Shown piece after piece: positions 27,901 to 36,890 of a stretch of 64,000 bases of DNA. Within the stretch, counting starts at the first letter, position 1. Every line of letters begins with the position of its first letter. This stretch comes from Bacteroidia bacterium (GTDB taxonomy: Bacteria > Bacteroidota > Bacteroidia > AKYH767-A > OLB10): contig JBAOIA010000011.1 of the NCBI GenBank assembly GCA_037045145.1, positions 1,054,001 through 1,118,000 on the forward strand, in the 5' to 3' direction. A program made the position numbers and the translations under genes. The notes beneath the pieces were generated by a model that had not been told where the DNA came from, ran no database searches, and saw nothing but the letters and a program-made list of their open reading frames with translations.

Positions 27901-29264
27901 CAACAATCAATGCCTTTATTGCAGGTAATAACAGAATGAATTTTTGGCTCGATACTCAAAGTACTATTGAATATAATGGAACTCAAAATCAGAATATCAC
28001 AGGCATTCCAAATGGTATAGCCAATGCCATTTCAAATAAATATGGTAAACTGCAAATTAACTTTAACGGAGTAAACAATATTAACTTCGTAAAGCCGGAA
28101 GCCGACAGTGTTGTTTTTGTTCGCTCAGCATTAATGCTTACCTCCGGTGAGTTGAATCTTAATACAGATCATATTGCCAATACAAATGGATTGTCAGTTG
28201 TATTGGAAAATGGCAGTCAAATTGTTCATGCTTCAGGCTACATCAGAAGTGAAACCATTGATGTTAGTGCCAGAGTGCATCTTTCACCACAACAGAGTGT
28301 AAATTATGAAATTCCTTTTGGTTATAACAGTGCAACTTATATCCCATTCAAATATCAATGTACCAGCGGATGTGATTGGGTTTCTTTGGCAACATACAGA
28401 AGTCTGCCTGATAATACACCATTTCCTCCGGGTGTAACACATGTTCGTTCCATTTCAGGTGCTGATAATAGTTTACAGACAATTGATCGCTATTGGTATG
28501 TCAGAGCTGTGGGAAATCCTATTGCCAATTTGAAATTCACTTATGCACCTGTTGAAAAAGGGTCAATAGCTACACCACGTGCTCAACGATGGATTGGTAA
28601 CGATGCATGGGAGTCATTTATGGGTGTGCAATCTAACCCTGCACCTAACGAAACAGATGTTAACGGAATTTCAGGCATAAGTACTTGGTGGACACTTAGC
28701 AGCCTGTCAAGTCCATTACCCGTTGAAATATTAGGTTTTAGTGCCAATTGTCAGAATCAGAGTATAGTATTAAACTGGTCTGTTGCAACTCAGCTCAATA
28801 ACGATATCTTTATTTTAGAGCGAAGCAGCGATGGAAAAAATTGGGAAAATCTTACATCCATTAAAGGAGCAGGAACAACCAATACACTGATGAATTATGA
28901 ATTCAAAGATGCAGCACCTTATGCGGAGGTTACTTATTACAGATTGGCACAAATTGACTCTGATGGAAAAAGAAATGAGCTGAAGACCATTGCAGTAAAA
29001 GGCTGCGATTCGGAACCTATTAAAATGCTGTACTATACTTTCAGTGAACACAAAACGGTTATAAAAATTCAATCTTCTTACAGTGACAGAATAGAGATTT
29101 TTCTATTTAATGAAAATGGACAAACAGTGGCACGAAAAGTGCAAAACATAAGCAACAACATACAAGAAATTGAAATAGATTGTCCGCAACTTAATACAGG
29201 TATTTATATGTTAAGCATCAGGGGTTCCTTTAATAATATAATTAAAAAAATATTTAAAAATTAA
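24966..29264 (+). CDS. Large secreted protein with type IX secretion sorting domain
   Basis: A 1432-residue protein with a signal peptide (cleavage after NVNA). A segment GSWSNPSTWQGGKIPLCTDN near residue 180 is typical of Bacteroidota cell-surface proteins. The bulk is a repetitive beta-structure with many short units like NGDF or SGGTF, probably a beta-helix. The last ~190 residues (from PVEILGFSA) include a fibronectin-like stretch and a T9SS type A sorting domain ending GIYMLSIRG..IIKKIFKN. It should cross the outer membrane by T9SS and be surface-anchored or released. No catalytic motif seen; adhesion is a guess. Confidence 0.85.
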   Translation: MFRISYLIMMLLFININVNAAVTVSPATSGNCLNVTPGAFLPIGDIVITEGANSDFSIQSNKTLILSAPTGFMFQPGSGNISFLASRNISAATISVTLTTITVTISVSGIPKADELIISNIYARATASNASGNILRKSPGGGTATISGDAAGAGINHGTLSSAGTGQTVTSAANGSWSNPSTWQGGKIPLCTDNVIIYHQINVDVVTPALASLIIKSGAKLTANLPVTVNSNLTIEANARYVHNNNSNAALTIFNGTEIIDDNATIEVNNWSAATEPFMSGVSSTVGNLILNYNAVWQQDGLFAPSKIKGDLSVTNGQVVMDDGTGMSTLLNLNHVSIYKTGAVIFAQGANRNLTLNTLSFTDSSKSNAMTALMFRSYGTLVWNNTGNVYLGHDFSAVEGTTGYHSFGATVNIGGDLNVVKGRVDFFRYVNGNGVIQVSGNTYCNLTSGNWFRLADYNAINLDFTTNNFFISGTESCYLQGSDGSTNFNINGDFTYTASSLFVFSNNFTNTALQQINVLKDFSVSSGNVGLAFTSGKLNTHIAGNVNVSGSSTQLVSQFYPYGTDSVKFVIEGNCNLNGGMFNVSWNRGPVSFISNGILSQTNANFEVVFHPFPGNYAACSVFIDSLNFSGGTFKVFDSYITDGKVISVTTGSDVNIHFQNSSDKFILISNTSWLNNPELNLTVNGNLKISGNNSAIFASNVGGGDENIVINGDFEIQGGINSIGGSTSLGSKPHNIAVSVNGNLTQTGGQLYYSVNQGNVDFNIQNNLILTGGIQHLTYLDAAAKLQVSGKYLQSGGTFNFHGSTGNTSLSDSVFVQGNFSQSNGVLRFDNAQGSANMSENVLDLNSDSVLFSGNGIITHANHLTTNNVFGKILFNKTGTSSFQRSTSTHDIQQVKMIVGYSTTFDVKSSLQPLLIASHASSSAAVNNVLTIDGVLDMGLQRVMARQQGNYYSQLSVGATGKIKTMNPMGLYSTSAASTINAFIAGNNRMNFWLDTQSTIEYNGTQNQNITGIPNGIANAISNKYGKLQINFNGVNNINFVKPEADSVVFVRSALMLTSGELNLNTDHIANTNGLSVVLENGSQIVHASGYIRSETIDVSARVHLSPQQSVNYEIPFGYNSATYIPFKYQCTSGCDWVSLATYRSLPDNTPFPPGVTHVRSISGADNSLQTIDRYWYVRAVGNPIANLKFTYAPVEKGSIATPRAQRWIGNDAWESFMGVQSNPAPNETDVNGISGISTWWTLSSLSSPLPVEILGFSANCQNQSIVLNWSVATQLNNDIFILERSSDGKNWENLTSIKGAGTTNTLMNYEFKDAAPYAEVTYYRLAQIDSDGKRNELKTIAVKGCDSEPIKMLYYTFSEHKTVIKIQSSYSDRIEIFLFNENGQTVARKVQNISNNIQEIEIDCPQLNTGIYMLSIRGSFNNIIKKIFKN

Positions 29265-29275
29265 TTTTTAATTTT

Positions 29276-29770
29276 ATGGCCGAAGAAATATTAAAAATGA
29301 CCGCAACTACTTTTGAAAATCTCTCGCAACCTAATGCTGCAATGGATGTGTTTCCAATTAATTATTCGGAGAAGCATATTGCAGAACTCATTCATGAAAT
29401 CAGACGAAGGGTATTTGTTATTGAACAACATATAGACCCAATGATTGAGTTCGATACGTTTGAGCATGAAAGCCAACATTATTTGGCTTATGTTAAAAAC
29501 ATTCCGGCAGGTACTGCCAGGTGGCGTCATACCAATGAAGGAATTAAGCTAGAAAGATTCAGTGTGCTAAAGGAGCATAGAAACTCAGGCTTAGGCCGAA
29601 TGTTGGTAAACAGATTATTAAACGATGTGAAGCCAATTGGCAAAAAAGTTTATTTACATGCACAAACTACTACGGTTAGGTTTTATGAAAAGGCAGGATT
29701 TAAAGTTGTGAGTGAGCTATTTTATGAAGCCAATATTCCACATTACAAAATGGAGCTTGTAATTTCATGA
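29276..29770 (+). CDS. GNAT-family N-acetyltransferase
   Basis: A 164-residue acetyl-CoA-dependent acetyltransferase. The acetyl-CoA loop R-x-x-G-x-G is RNSGLGRML at residues 102-110, and the C-terminal HAQTTTVRFYEKAGFKVVSE is the usual GNAT motif B. The substrate is unknown. It starts 11 nt after the T9SS protein and may share its transcript, though a functional link is unlikely. Confidence 0.88.
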   Translation: MAEEILKMTATTFENLSQPNAAMDVFPINYSEKHIAELIHEIRRRVFVIEQHIDPMIEFDTFEHESQHYLAYVKNIPAGTARWRHTNEGIKLERFSVLKEHRNSGLGRMLVNRLLNDVKPIGKKVYLHAQTTTVRFYEKAGFKVVSELFYEANIPHYKMELVIS

Positions 29771-29789
29771 CATATATTTAGAGTTTTTT

Positions 29790-29822
29790 AGGCTGTTATG
29801 GATATGTAACAGCCTTTTTTAT
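29790..29822 (+). terminator. Terminator after the GNAT gene
   Basis: Perfect 9-bp stem AGGCTGTTA/TAACAGCCT with an 8-nt loop and a T-run to 29822. The stop codon of the convergent lipoprotein gene (29796-29798) lies inside the stem. Confidence 0.85.
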
Positions 29823-30236
29823 TTTCCCTTTTTCATACCATTCTGTTTTTTCTAACACACCTGTAGTTGAGTAGTAGTTCCAGGGTCCTTGCCAGTAAAA
29901 ATGCAGTATGCTATCATTTTCATTGATAAGAAATGCTTTTCCGTTTGACTTGATTTTTTTGTTGTCATAATATGTTTTTATATCTATGACATCTCTCTTT
30001 TTACTATATTTTTCTTGTTTTATCAGATTACCGTTTGAATCGTAATATTTCCATTTTTTTACTTCTAAGCCATGCTTGTATTTCCCTTTACGTTGTACGT
30101 CACCCTCATCATTCCAATAATGCTCCCAACACCCATGCCGATTTTCATGATTGTCTAATTTGTTGATTTTAAAAATCTGACAACCGGAGAATATAATACT
30201 AATGATTACACCTAGTATGAACTTTTGTGGCTTCAT
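29796..30236 (-). CDS. Small lipoprotein with MORN-variant repeats
   Basis: A 146-residue protein with a lipoprotein signal (IIFSGC, Cys19). Repeats of the form KGKYKHGLEVKKWKYYDSNGN and ENKIKSNGK-like units resemble the MORN_2/YwqK antitoxin-like repeats common in Bacteroidota. Function unknown. It overlaps the upstream DUF255 gene by 4 nt (ATGA), so the two are translationally coupled on one transcript. Confidence 0.75.
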   Translation of the reverse strand: MKPQKFILGVIISIIFSGCQIFKINKLDNHENRHGCWEHYWNDEGDVQRKGKYKHGLEVKKWKYYDSNGNLIKQEKYSKKRDVIDIKTYYDNKKIKSNGKAFLINENDSILHFYWQGPWNYYSTTGVLEKTEWYEKGKIKKAVTYP

Positions 30237-32281
30237 TGTTTACCGGTGATTATTTGCGCAACCTTGATAATATCTGAAGTTGGAAGTAAGCACGAATGGT
30301 TTCTGCATACATAAATAAGGTCATCAGTTTCATTTTTATCGGCAGTAAATTCAATTTTATTTTTTAAAATTACAGGTGCAGTGACTTTCATTGGCAGATA
30401 ATGCTCATTAAGTTTATTTTTATTCCTAATTGCATTACTTCCGCCAAAAGCAACTTCGTAGAATGGTTGATTTGTCCTTTGTAAAAGTAAGGCCCAATTT
30501 GCATAACCAAAACCATAATCAGGAATTTGTTCAATCACCTTTTCGAGCATTTTTTTTGAACGCAACAAATAGTCTTCATTGTTGAGGTATTTTGAAAGTA
30601 AGAATAGATTGTTCGCCATTACTGAATTTGCACAAGGAATAACATTATCCTGCAACTCTGTTTTTCTGAACTTTAGGACGGAGTCATTTGAAGTGTAGTC
30701 ATAAAATAAAATATTATCATCATGACTAAAATATTGGATAGCATAAGTAGTTAACGATTGAGCTTTTTCAATCCATTGAAAGTCCCATGTACATTCAAAT
30801 AACTTAATGCATGCTTGAATAAGAAGGGCATAATCTTCTAAGTGCAGGTTGCTGGTTTGTTTTGTTCCAGAGCTACGAAGCAGGTACCCTTTTTCCTGAA
30901 ACAGATTTTGTTCCAAATAGCTGAATGTTGCTAATGCCTGCAACTCATATTCTTTATCATTAAGATATAAAGCTGCATCAGCTAATGCCGATATCATTAA
31001 GGCATTCCATGAAGTGATAAGTTTTTTGTCGCAAACAGGATGGATTCGTTTATCTCTTGCTATTTTCATTGCTGACTTTATCGCATCAATAAATTTTTGC
31101 AGCTGACTTGGCTCCAACATTCGAAGATTATAATCATTGAATATGTCTTTGTTGCATTGCAGAACGATCTCATCGTTTTCCATTTTTGATTCAGAAATTG
31201 AAAAATAACGACATGCAAAATCAAAAGCAGTATCTTTTGTTATATTTTCTAAATTCAGTTGATTTATTATTGCTCTGATTTCAGCCTTTGTCCAGAAATA
31301 GAATTTTCCTTCTTCACCATCACTGTCAGCATCTATTGCTGAATAATAATATCCACTGTTGTCATACATTTTTTCTTTAAGGAAGTTTATGGTTTCTTTA
31401 GCGGCATTTTTAAATGTAAGATCATTATATGCTTTGTATGCTTCGGCATAAACAATAATAAGTTGGGCATTGTCATACAGCATTTTTTCAAAGTGCGGAA
31501 CTTCCCAACGATTATCAGTAGAATAGCGTGCAAATCCACCTTCAATCTGATCAAAAATACCTCCATTATACATTTTACTTAAAGTTAGTCTAACGTGTTT
31601 TTTAACTTCAGTATCATTAAAAACATGACCATATTGCATTAAGAAATTCAAGTTAACAGGCATTGCAAATTTTGGTGAACGTTGAAGGCCCCCATGTGTT
31701 TTGTCAAATAAAGCAGACCATTTAGCAATAGCATTTTTTAAAATGTCAAAATCCGGTTTGGGATTTATAGTTTCAAATTTTTCTAATTGCATCATGCCCT
31801 CCTGTAAGGAAGAAGCATATTCCAGAAATTTTGATTTATCTTTTTGATACATCATTGACAGTTGTTCCAACACCTGAAGCCATTGTTGCGGATTGAAGTA
31901 GGTGCCGCCATAAATTGCCCTGCCATCTGGCAAGGTAATACAATTTAACGGCCAGCCACCTTGTCCTTTCATCAGTTGCACGGCAGTCATGTACACTGCA
32001 TCAATATCTGGTCTTTCTTCACGATCAACTTTAATACAGACAAAATTTTCATTCATCACTTCGGCAATTGTAGTGTTTTCAAAACTTTCTTTCTCCATCA
32101 CATGGCACCAATGGCAACTTGAATAGCCAATACTGATTATGATTAACTTATTTTCAGTCTTCGCTTTTTCAAATGCTTCAACTGACCAGGGTAGCCAGTG
32201 AACAGGATTGTGAGCATGTTGTTGTAGATACAGACTGTCTTCATGGATAAGCTTGTTAGTTGGTCGAACAGTATCTTTCAT
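30233..32281 (-). CDS. DUF255 thioredoxin-like protein (YyaL/SPATA20 family)
   Basis: A 682-residue protein. The N-terminal thioredoxin-like domain has the hallmark HAHNPVHWLPW and the redox motif CHWC (Cys56, Cys59), with VDREERPDID further on. The rest is an alpha/alpha-toroid domain like that of sugar epimerases and glycosidases. The family is conserved from bacteria to humans, but its substrate is not established to my knowledge. Cytosolic, full length. Confidence 0.9.
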   Translation of the reverse strand: MKDTVRPTNKLIHEDSLYLQQHAHNPVHWLPWSVEAFEKAKTENKLIIISIGYSSCHWCHVMEKESFENTTIAEVMNENFVCIKVDREERPDIDAVYMTAVQLMKGQGGWPLNCITLPDGRAIYGGTYFNPQQWLQVLEQLSMMYQKDKSKFLEYASSLQEGMMQLEKFETINPKPDFDILKNAIAKWSALFDKTHGGLQRSPKFAMPVNLNFLMQYGHVFNDTEVKKHVRLTLSKMYNGGIFDQIEGGFARYSTDNRWEVPHFEKMLYDNAQLIIVYAEAYKAYNDLTFKNAAKETINFLKEKMYDNSGYYYSAIDADSDGEEGKFYFWTKAEIRAIINQLNLENITKDTAFDFACRYFSISESKMENDEIVLQCNKDIFNDYNLRMLEPSQLQKFIDAIKSAMKIARDKRIHPVCDKKLITSWNALMISALADAALYLNDKEYELQALATFSYLEQNLFQEKGYLLRSSGTKQTSNLHLEDYALLIQACIKLFECTWDFQWIEKAQSLTTYAIQYFSHDDNILFYDYTSNDSVLKFRKTELQDNVIPCANSVMANNLFLLSKYLNNEDYLLRSKKMLEKVIEQIPDYGFGYANWALLLQRTNQPFYEVAFGGSNAIRNKNKLNEHYLPMKVTAPVILKNKIEFTADKNETDDLIYVCRNHSCLLPTSDIIKVAQIITGKQ

Positions 32282-32339
32282 GGTTTTTTATGTATAAAAA
32301 AGTTTAAATATTAGCGTGATATTGATAAGTTGTTTCACT

Positions 32340-32347
32340 TACATTTG
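32340..32347 (+). promoter_or_regulatory. -7 element of the phosphoesterase gene
   Basis: TACATTTG matches TAnnTTTG with TTG 15 nt upstream (32322-32324). It lies 9 nt before the ATG at 32357, which would give an almost leaderless mRNA. Confidence 0.35.
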
Positions 32348-32356
32348 TGCGGTTTT

Positions 32357-33628
32357 ATGTTGCGAAGAGTATTAATATTTTTGTTAATTGTTTTTCTGAT
32401 AGACCTTTATGTTTTTCAGGGTATAAAGGTATTGATTAAGGATTTGACTCCATCCATGTCAAGATTGGTTTCCGGTATTTACTGGTCGTTTACGTTGTTT
32501 ACATTTTCAGTGTTTATTACAGGGCTGATTATTGATTGGCATACGTGGCCTAAGGCAGTAAGAGTTTATCTTTTTGCTGCTGTTATGATAATTGTAGTAA
32601 CAAAACTCTTTATTGTTTTGTTTCTGTTGATTGATGATTTGACAAGATTAGTCAGATGGGGGTTCTCGGGTTTGTATCAACGATTTTATGATTCTCCTCA
32701 GGTTGTAAATACGGAAGAAAAGATTGTAGTAACAAGGTCACAGTTTTTGATGCGAATGGCATTTGTCATCTCATCAATTCCATTTATTTCATTGTTATAT
32801 GGAATGGGCGATGGCAAGTATAATTATCAGGTAAAACGAAGGAAAATCAAGTTCCCAAAATTACCTTCAGCATTTGAAGGCTTTAAGATTATTCAGATTT
32901 CTGATATTCATACAGGTAGTTTTTTCGACACAAAGCATATTGAAAAAGCTGTTTCAATGATTAACTCATTGAAAGGTGATGTGATATTTTTTACCGGTGA
33001 CTTGGTGAATGACCGCTCTGATGAAGCTGTACCATTTATAAATACATTGTCAAAGATTGAGGCAAAACATGGTGTTTTTTCTATTCTTGGAAACCACGAT
33101 TATGGTGACTATGTGCAATGGCCAAGCCGGGAAGCTAAAGTTGAAAATTTAGAACAGTTAAAAAATATCCATAAGGAAATTGGGTGGAAACTGATGCTTG
33201 ATGAACATACATTTATTTCGGAGGGTGATGCCAAGTTGGGTTTGATTGGAGTGCAGAACTGGAGTACACATATGCGTTTCCCAAAATATGGTAATCTGCC
33301 CAAAGCAGTTGAGGGAATGGATTTTGCTCCTGTTAATATTTTACTTACTCACGATCCTTCACATTGGCATGGGGAAGTGACCAAAAAATTTCCACAGATT
33401 GATTTGACATTAGCAGGGCATACACATGGTTTTCAGTTTGGCGTAGAGATACCTGCACTAAAAATAAAATGGAGTCCTGTTCAATATGTTTATAAAGAAT
33501 GGGCAGACTTGTATGATGATGTAAATGGTCAGCATTTGTATGTAAATCGCGGACTTGGCTTTCTTGGTTATCCGGGCAGGGTAGGTATCCTCCCTGAAAT
33601 TACAGTGATAGAATTGTCACAAGGATAA
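32357..33628 (+). CDS. Membrane-anchored metallophosphoesterase
   Basis: A 423-residue protein with several N-terminal transmembrane segments (within residues 1-150), then a calcineurin-like phosphoesterase domain. Metal motifs in order: DIH near residue 182 (QISDIHTG), GDLVND near 216, GNHD near 250, and GHTHG near 353. YkuE-like enzymes of this type act on phospholipid-related substrates, but the substrate here is unknown. ATG at 32357 was preferred to TTG at 32330. It converges directly on murF-alr without a gap. Confidence 0.88.
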   Translation: MLRRVLIFLLIVFLIDLYVFQGIKVLIKDLTPSMSRLVSGIYWSFTLFTFSVFITGLIIDWHTWPKAVRVYLFAAVMIIVVTKLFIVLFLLIDDLTRLVRWGFSGLYQRFYDSPQVVNTEEKIVVTRSQFLMRMAFVISSIPFISLLYGMGDGKYNYQVKRRKIKFPKLPSAFEGFKIIQISDIHTGSFFDTKHIEKAVSMINSLKGDVIFFTGDLVNDRSDEAVPFINTLSKIEAKHGVFSILGNHDYGDYVQWPSREAKVENLEQLKNIHKEIGWKLMLDEHTFISEGDAKLGLIGVQNWSTHMRFPKYGNLPKAVEGMDFAPVNILLTHDPSHWHGEVTKKFPQIDLTLAGHTHGFQFGVEIPALKIKWSPVQYVYKEWADLYDDVNGQHLYVNRGLGFLGYPGRVGILPEITVIELSQG

Positions 33629-36130
33629 CTATTCCTGAAAATATATTCGTTTTACGCGTTGTGAAATCACTGATAAAATTTCGTAAGGAATTGTATCTGT
33701 TTTTGCAGCAAGTTCGGCAACGGACAAACCGTTACCAAAAATAATCACTTCATCGCCTTCACGTGCCTGACAATTTGTGATGTCAAGCATACACATGTCC
33801 ATGCAGATATTGCCAACAGTTGGCGCAAATTTCCCATTAACTAAAAAACTAACCTTCCCATTGCCCATTTTCCGGTTTATTCCATCGGCATAACCAATGC
33901 CTATTGTTGCTATCACTTTGTCACTTTCCAATATAGCCTTTCTGTTATAGCCAACACTTTCACCTTTTTTTACATTTCTTATCTGTGAAATGGTTGATTT
34001 CAATGAGGCAACATTTAATAATTGACGTTGCTCAGATGGTGTTCCTATGCCATGAAGACCTATGCCCAGGCGAACCATACTTAACTGCATTTCAGGAAAA
34101 CGACTGATGCCTGATGAATTCAGAACGTGTTCCAACACATTGTGCTGAAGATGTTTTTTTATAGCATCAGACATGTTTTTGAATCGCTGAAACTGTTCCA
34201 GTGTAAAAGAGTCGAGTGCTGCTTCATCTGTTCCGGCAAGATGTGTAAAAATAGATTCTACCTTAAGATGTTTGCTGTTTTTTAAACGAACTACAAGTTC
34301 ATTCAGATCGTCTGCTTCAAAACCAAGCCTGTGCATGCCTGTATCCATTTTTAGATGTATGGGGAATGGATTTTGATTGTAAACTCGGATTCGCTTTACA
34401 GATTCACTAAACTTACTCATAATTCTAAAACTATAAATCTCCGGTTCCAGATGATATTCAATCATTTTATCGAAAGACTGCTCCTGTGGATTCATCACCA
34501 TAATAGGAACAGTTATTCCATTTTTTCTAAGTTCAATGCCCTCATCTGCATAGGCAACTGCCAGATAGTTCACTCTGTGAAATTGTAGTGTATTAGCAAC
34601 TTCGTAACTGCCACTACCGTAAGCAAATGCTTTAACCATACACATGATTTTAGTCTCCGGTTTGAGCTTTGCTTTGTAGAAGTTGTAGTTATGAATCATT
34701 GAAGTCAGATTTATTTCCAAAACAGTTTCATGACCCTTTTGTTGTAACAATCTTGAAATCTGTTCAAATCCATAAACCCTGGCACCTTTTAATAATATGA
34801 TTTCATTTACAAATAAACCGGGAGAATACTGTTCTATAAATTTCTCTGTTGAAGCAAAAAAAACTTTTTCTGTTTTAAATATTTCTGCATGTCGCGAAAT
34901 TGCCGGTCCTATGCCAATAAGTCTGTCAACTTTTTTTGAGTGAATCATTTCTGCCACTTCTCCATACAGTTGATCTTCATTACGTCCGCTTTGAAGAATG
35001 TCTGAAAGTATAACAGTCTTACGTAAACCTGAATTAGTTAGTCCTGTATTATTATTCTGTTGAAAACGATTTAGAAAATCTAAGGCAATCTGCAGCGACC
35101 CTAAATCGGAATTATAACTGTCATTAATGATGGAGCAATTGTTGATCCCTTGTTTCATCTCTAATCGCATGGCAACAGGACTTAACAAAAGCATTCTTTC
35201 AGCAATTATTTCTTGCTCTATTTCCAAAAAAAGCAGCATAGCCCAGCAATGAATAGCGTTTTCAATAGAAGCATCATCAGTAAAAGGTATTTCTATCCTG
35301 ATAAACTTCTGCTGAAAGATTCCCTGAATGGTACTGCTGTTGTTTTGTTTTTCTATTCTGCCAATCTGTAAATCGGATTTTATTCTTCGAGACCATGTAA
35401 AACATTGGAGCCCGTTTTCGAGATACCTCGATTGCATTACAGCATTATGTATTCCTGAATAGTCTTTACAATATATCAGGGTTTTACAATGTTTGAATAG
35501 CAGTAATTTTTCTTGTATTTTAACATCAAGTGTAGAAAAGTTTTCGCTGTGGGCCTCACCTACATTACTGAAAATTCCTATTTCAGGCTGAATAATTTTT
35601 TCTAGCCTCTGCATCTCGCCTGATGTTGAAATTCCGGCTTCAAAAATTCCCAGATTATGCTCATTATTAATTTGCCAAACAGATAAGGGAACTCCTGTTT
35701 GTGAATTAAAACTTTTCGGACTTCGAACAATGTTGAAATCAGATTGCAATAATTGACAAAGCCATTCTTTGATAATAGTTTTGCCATTGCTGCCTGTTAT
35801 TCCTATTGTTTTCAGGTTAAATTTTTTCCGATGAAATGAAGCAAGTTTTTGTAACGCATCAAGCGTGTTTTCCACCACAATAAAGTTGGCTTCTTTATTT
35901 TGTGAAACAGGTGTATCGCTTACAACAAAGTTTTTTACGCCTTTTCTGATAAGGTCATTAATAAATAAATGACCATCATGACGGTCGCCTTTAATAGCAA
36001 AAAATAAAGATTCACCGGCTACACCACTTTGACGGCTGTCTGTTAGCAGATAGCGGAAAGTCTGACAATCGTTTACATTCAAAACCATCTTTCCATTTAA
36101 AATGGATGCAGCCTCTGTAATGGTGTACAT
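33629..36130 (-). CDS. murF-alr: Bifunctional MurF ligase / alanine racemase
   Basis: An 833-residue fusion known in Bacteroidota. The N-terminal part (1 to about 450) is UDP-MurNAc-tripeptide:D-Ala-D-Ala ligase with the ATP loop GSNGKT at 113-118. The C-terminal part (from about 465, VLEINLTSMIHNYNF) is a PLP alanine racemase; Lys500 in VKAFAYGSG binds PLP, and the end has the GDEVIIFG segment. It both makes D-Ala and adds D-Ala-D-Ala to the cell-wall precursor. Cytosolic. Confidence 0.95.
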   Translation of the reverse strand: MYTITEAASILNGKMVLNVNDCQTFRYLLTDSRQSGVAGESLFFAIKGDRHDGHLFINDLIRKGVKNFVVSDTPVSQNKEANFIVVENTLDALQKLASFHRKKFNLKTIGITGSNGKTIIKEWLCQLLQSDFNIVRSPKSFNSQTGVPLSVWQINNEHNLGIFEAGISTSGEMQRLEKIIQPEIGIFSNVGEAHSENFSTLDVKIQEKLLLFKHCKTLIYCKDYSGIHNAVMQSRYLENGLQCFTWSRRIKSDLQIGRIEKQNNSSTIQGIFQQKFIRIEIPFTDDASIENAIHCWAMLLFLEIEQEIIAERMLLLSPVAMRLEMKQGINNCSIINDSYNSDLGSLQIALDFLNRFQQNNNTGLTNSGLRKTVILSDILQSGRNEDQLYGEVAEMIHSKKVDRLIGIGPAISRHAEIFKTEKVFFASTEKFIEQYSPGLFVNEIILLKGARVYGFEQISRLLQQKGHETVLEINLTSMIHNYNFYKAKLKPETKIMCMVKAFAYGSGSYEVANTLQFHRVNYLAVAYADEGIELRKNGITVPIMVMNPQEQSFDKMIEYHLEPEIYSFRIMSKFSESVKRIRVYNQNPFPIHLKMDTGMHRLGFEADDLNELVVRLKNSKHLKVESIFTHLAGTDEAALDSFTLEQFQRFKNMSDAIKKHLQHNVLEHVLNSSGISRFPEMQLSMVRLGIGLHGIGTPSEQRQLLNVASLKSTISQIRNVKKGESVGYNRKAILESDKVIATIGIGYADGINRKMGNGKVSFLVNGKFAPTVGNICMDMCMLDITNCQAREGDEVIIFGNGLSVAELAAKTDTIPYEILSVISQRVKRIYFQE

Positions 36131-36151
36131 AATTTAATATTGAATAGCTTA

Positions 36152-36159
36152 CAAAATTA
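36152..36159 (-). promoter_or_regulatory. -7 element of murF-alr
   Basis: The minus strand reads TAATTTTG, 22 nt upstream of the ATG at 36130. No clear -33 element. Confidence 0.4.
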
Positions 36160-36189
36160 AGTTTTGAAAAGGCATCAGATTAGTAACAA

Positions 36190-36759
36190 CTACCTTTTAT
36201 GATAACAAGTTCTGCACAGCGGAATGTAACTTTCTTTTTCACCTAAAACAATGAGGGAATCATTAGAAATAGTACGGTATGAAAATAAGGCAAGGTCACC
36301 ACAATCCATGCAGATGGCATGTACCTTTGTAACAAAGTCTGCTATTGCCATAAGTTTTGGAATAGGTCCAAAAGGTTCACCTTTAAAGTCCATATCCAAA
36401 CCTGCAATAATTACCCTGATTCCCTGATGCGCCAGTTTAAGACAAACATTAGGCAGTTCCATATCAAAAAATTGGGCTTCGTCAATGCCAACAACATCAA
36501 CATCGTTTGTGAGCAAAAGTATTTGAGAGGATGACTGAACAGGCGATGAAGGAATATAGTTGGAATCGTGTGAAACAATGTTGCTTTCATGATAGCGTTG
36601 ATCAACAGAAGGTTTAAATATTTCAACCTTAAGTTTGGCAATACGTGCACGTTTCAGCCTGCGAATCAACTCCTCAGTTTTGCCACTAAACATACTGCCG
36701 CAAATGACTTCAATAGCTCCCTTTTTTCTCTCTGTAAATTCTGTTGGTCTATGGTTCAT
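36190..36759 (-). CDS. tdk: Thymidine kinase (type II)
   Basis: A 189-residue salvage enzyme that phosphorylates thymidine. The P-loop GSMFSGKT is at residues 21-28, followed by the Walker B-like VGIDEAQFF and GLDMDFKGEPFG (lasso region). A zinc site is given by CMDC and CRTC. The length and all motifs fit the TK1-like family. A TAnnTTTG element lies just upstream on the minus strand. Confidence 0.95.
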   Translation of the reverse strand: MNHRPTEFTERKKGAIEVICGSMFSGKTEELIRRLKRARIAKLKVEIFKPSVDQRYHESNIVSHDSNYIPSSPVQSSSQILLLTNDVDVVGIDEAQFFDMELPNVCLKLAHQGIRVIIAGLDMDFKGEPFGPIPKLMAIADFVTKVHAICMDCGDLALFSYRTISNDSLIVLGEKESYIPLCRTCYHKR

Positions 36760-36772
36760 ATCTTAATGGTTT

Positions 36773-36780
36773 CAAAAATA
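36773..36780 (-). promoter_or_regulatory. -7 element of tdk
   Basis: The minus strand reads TATTTTTG, 13 nt before the tdk start. No -33 element recognised. Confidence 0.35.
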
Positions 36781-36847
36781 GGTAAAATCTGTTTGCTTTA
36801 ATTTTTAATAGGTTAACATTTATCTGATAATTTTTTTTAAGAAATGC

Positions 36848-36876
36848 TTGAATTCAGAAGGCTTGCTGTAATTTTG
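36848..36876 (+). promoter_or_regulatory. Promoter of the glycosyltransferase gene
   Basis: TTG (36848-36850), 18 nt, then TAATTTTG (36869-36876). The ATG is at 36891, giving a leader of about 8 nt. Confidence 0.55.
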
Positions 36877-36890
36877 CATTACTTTTTCTT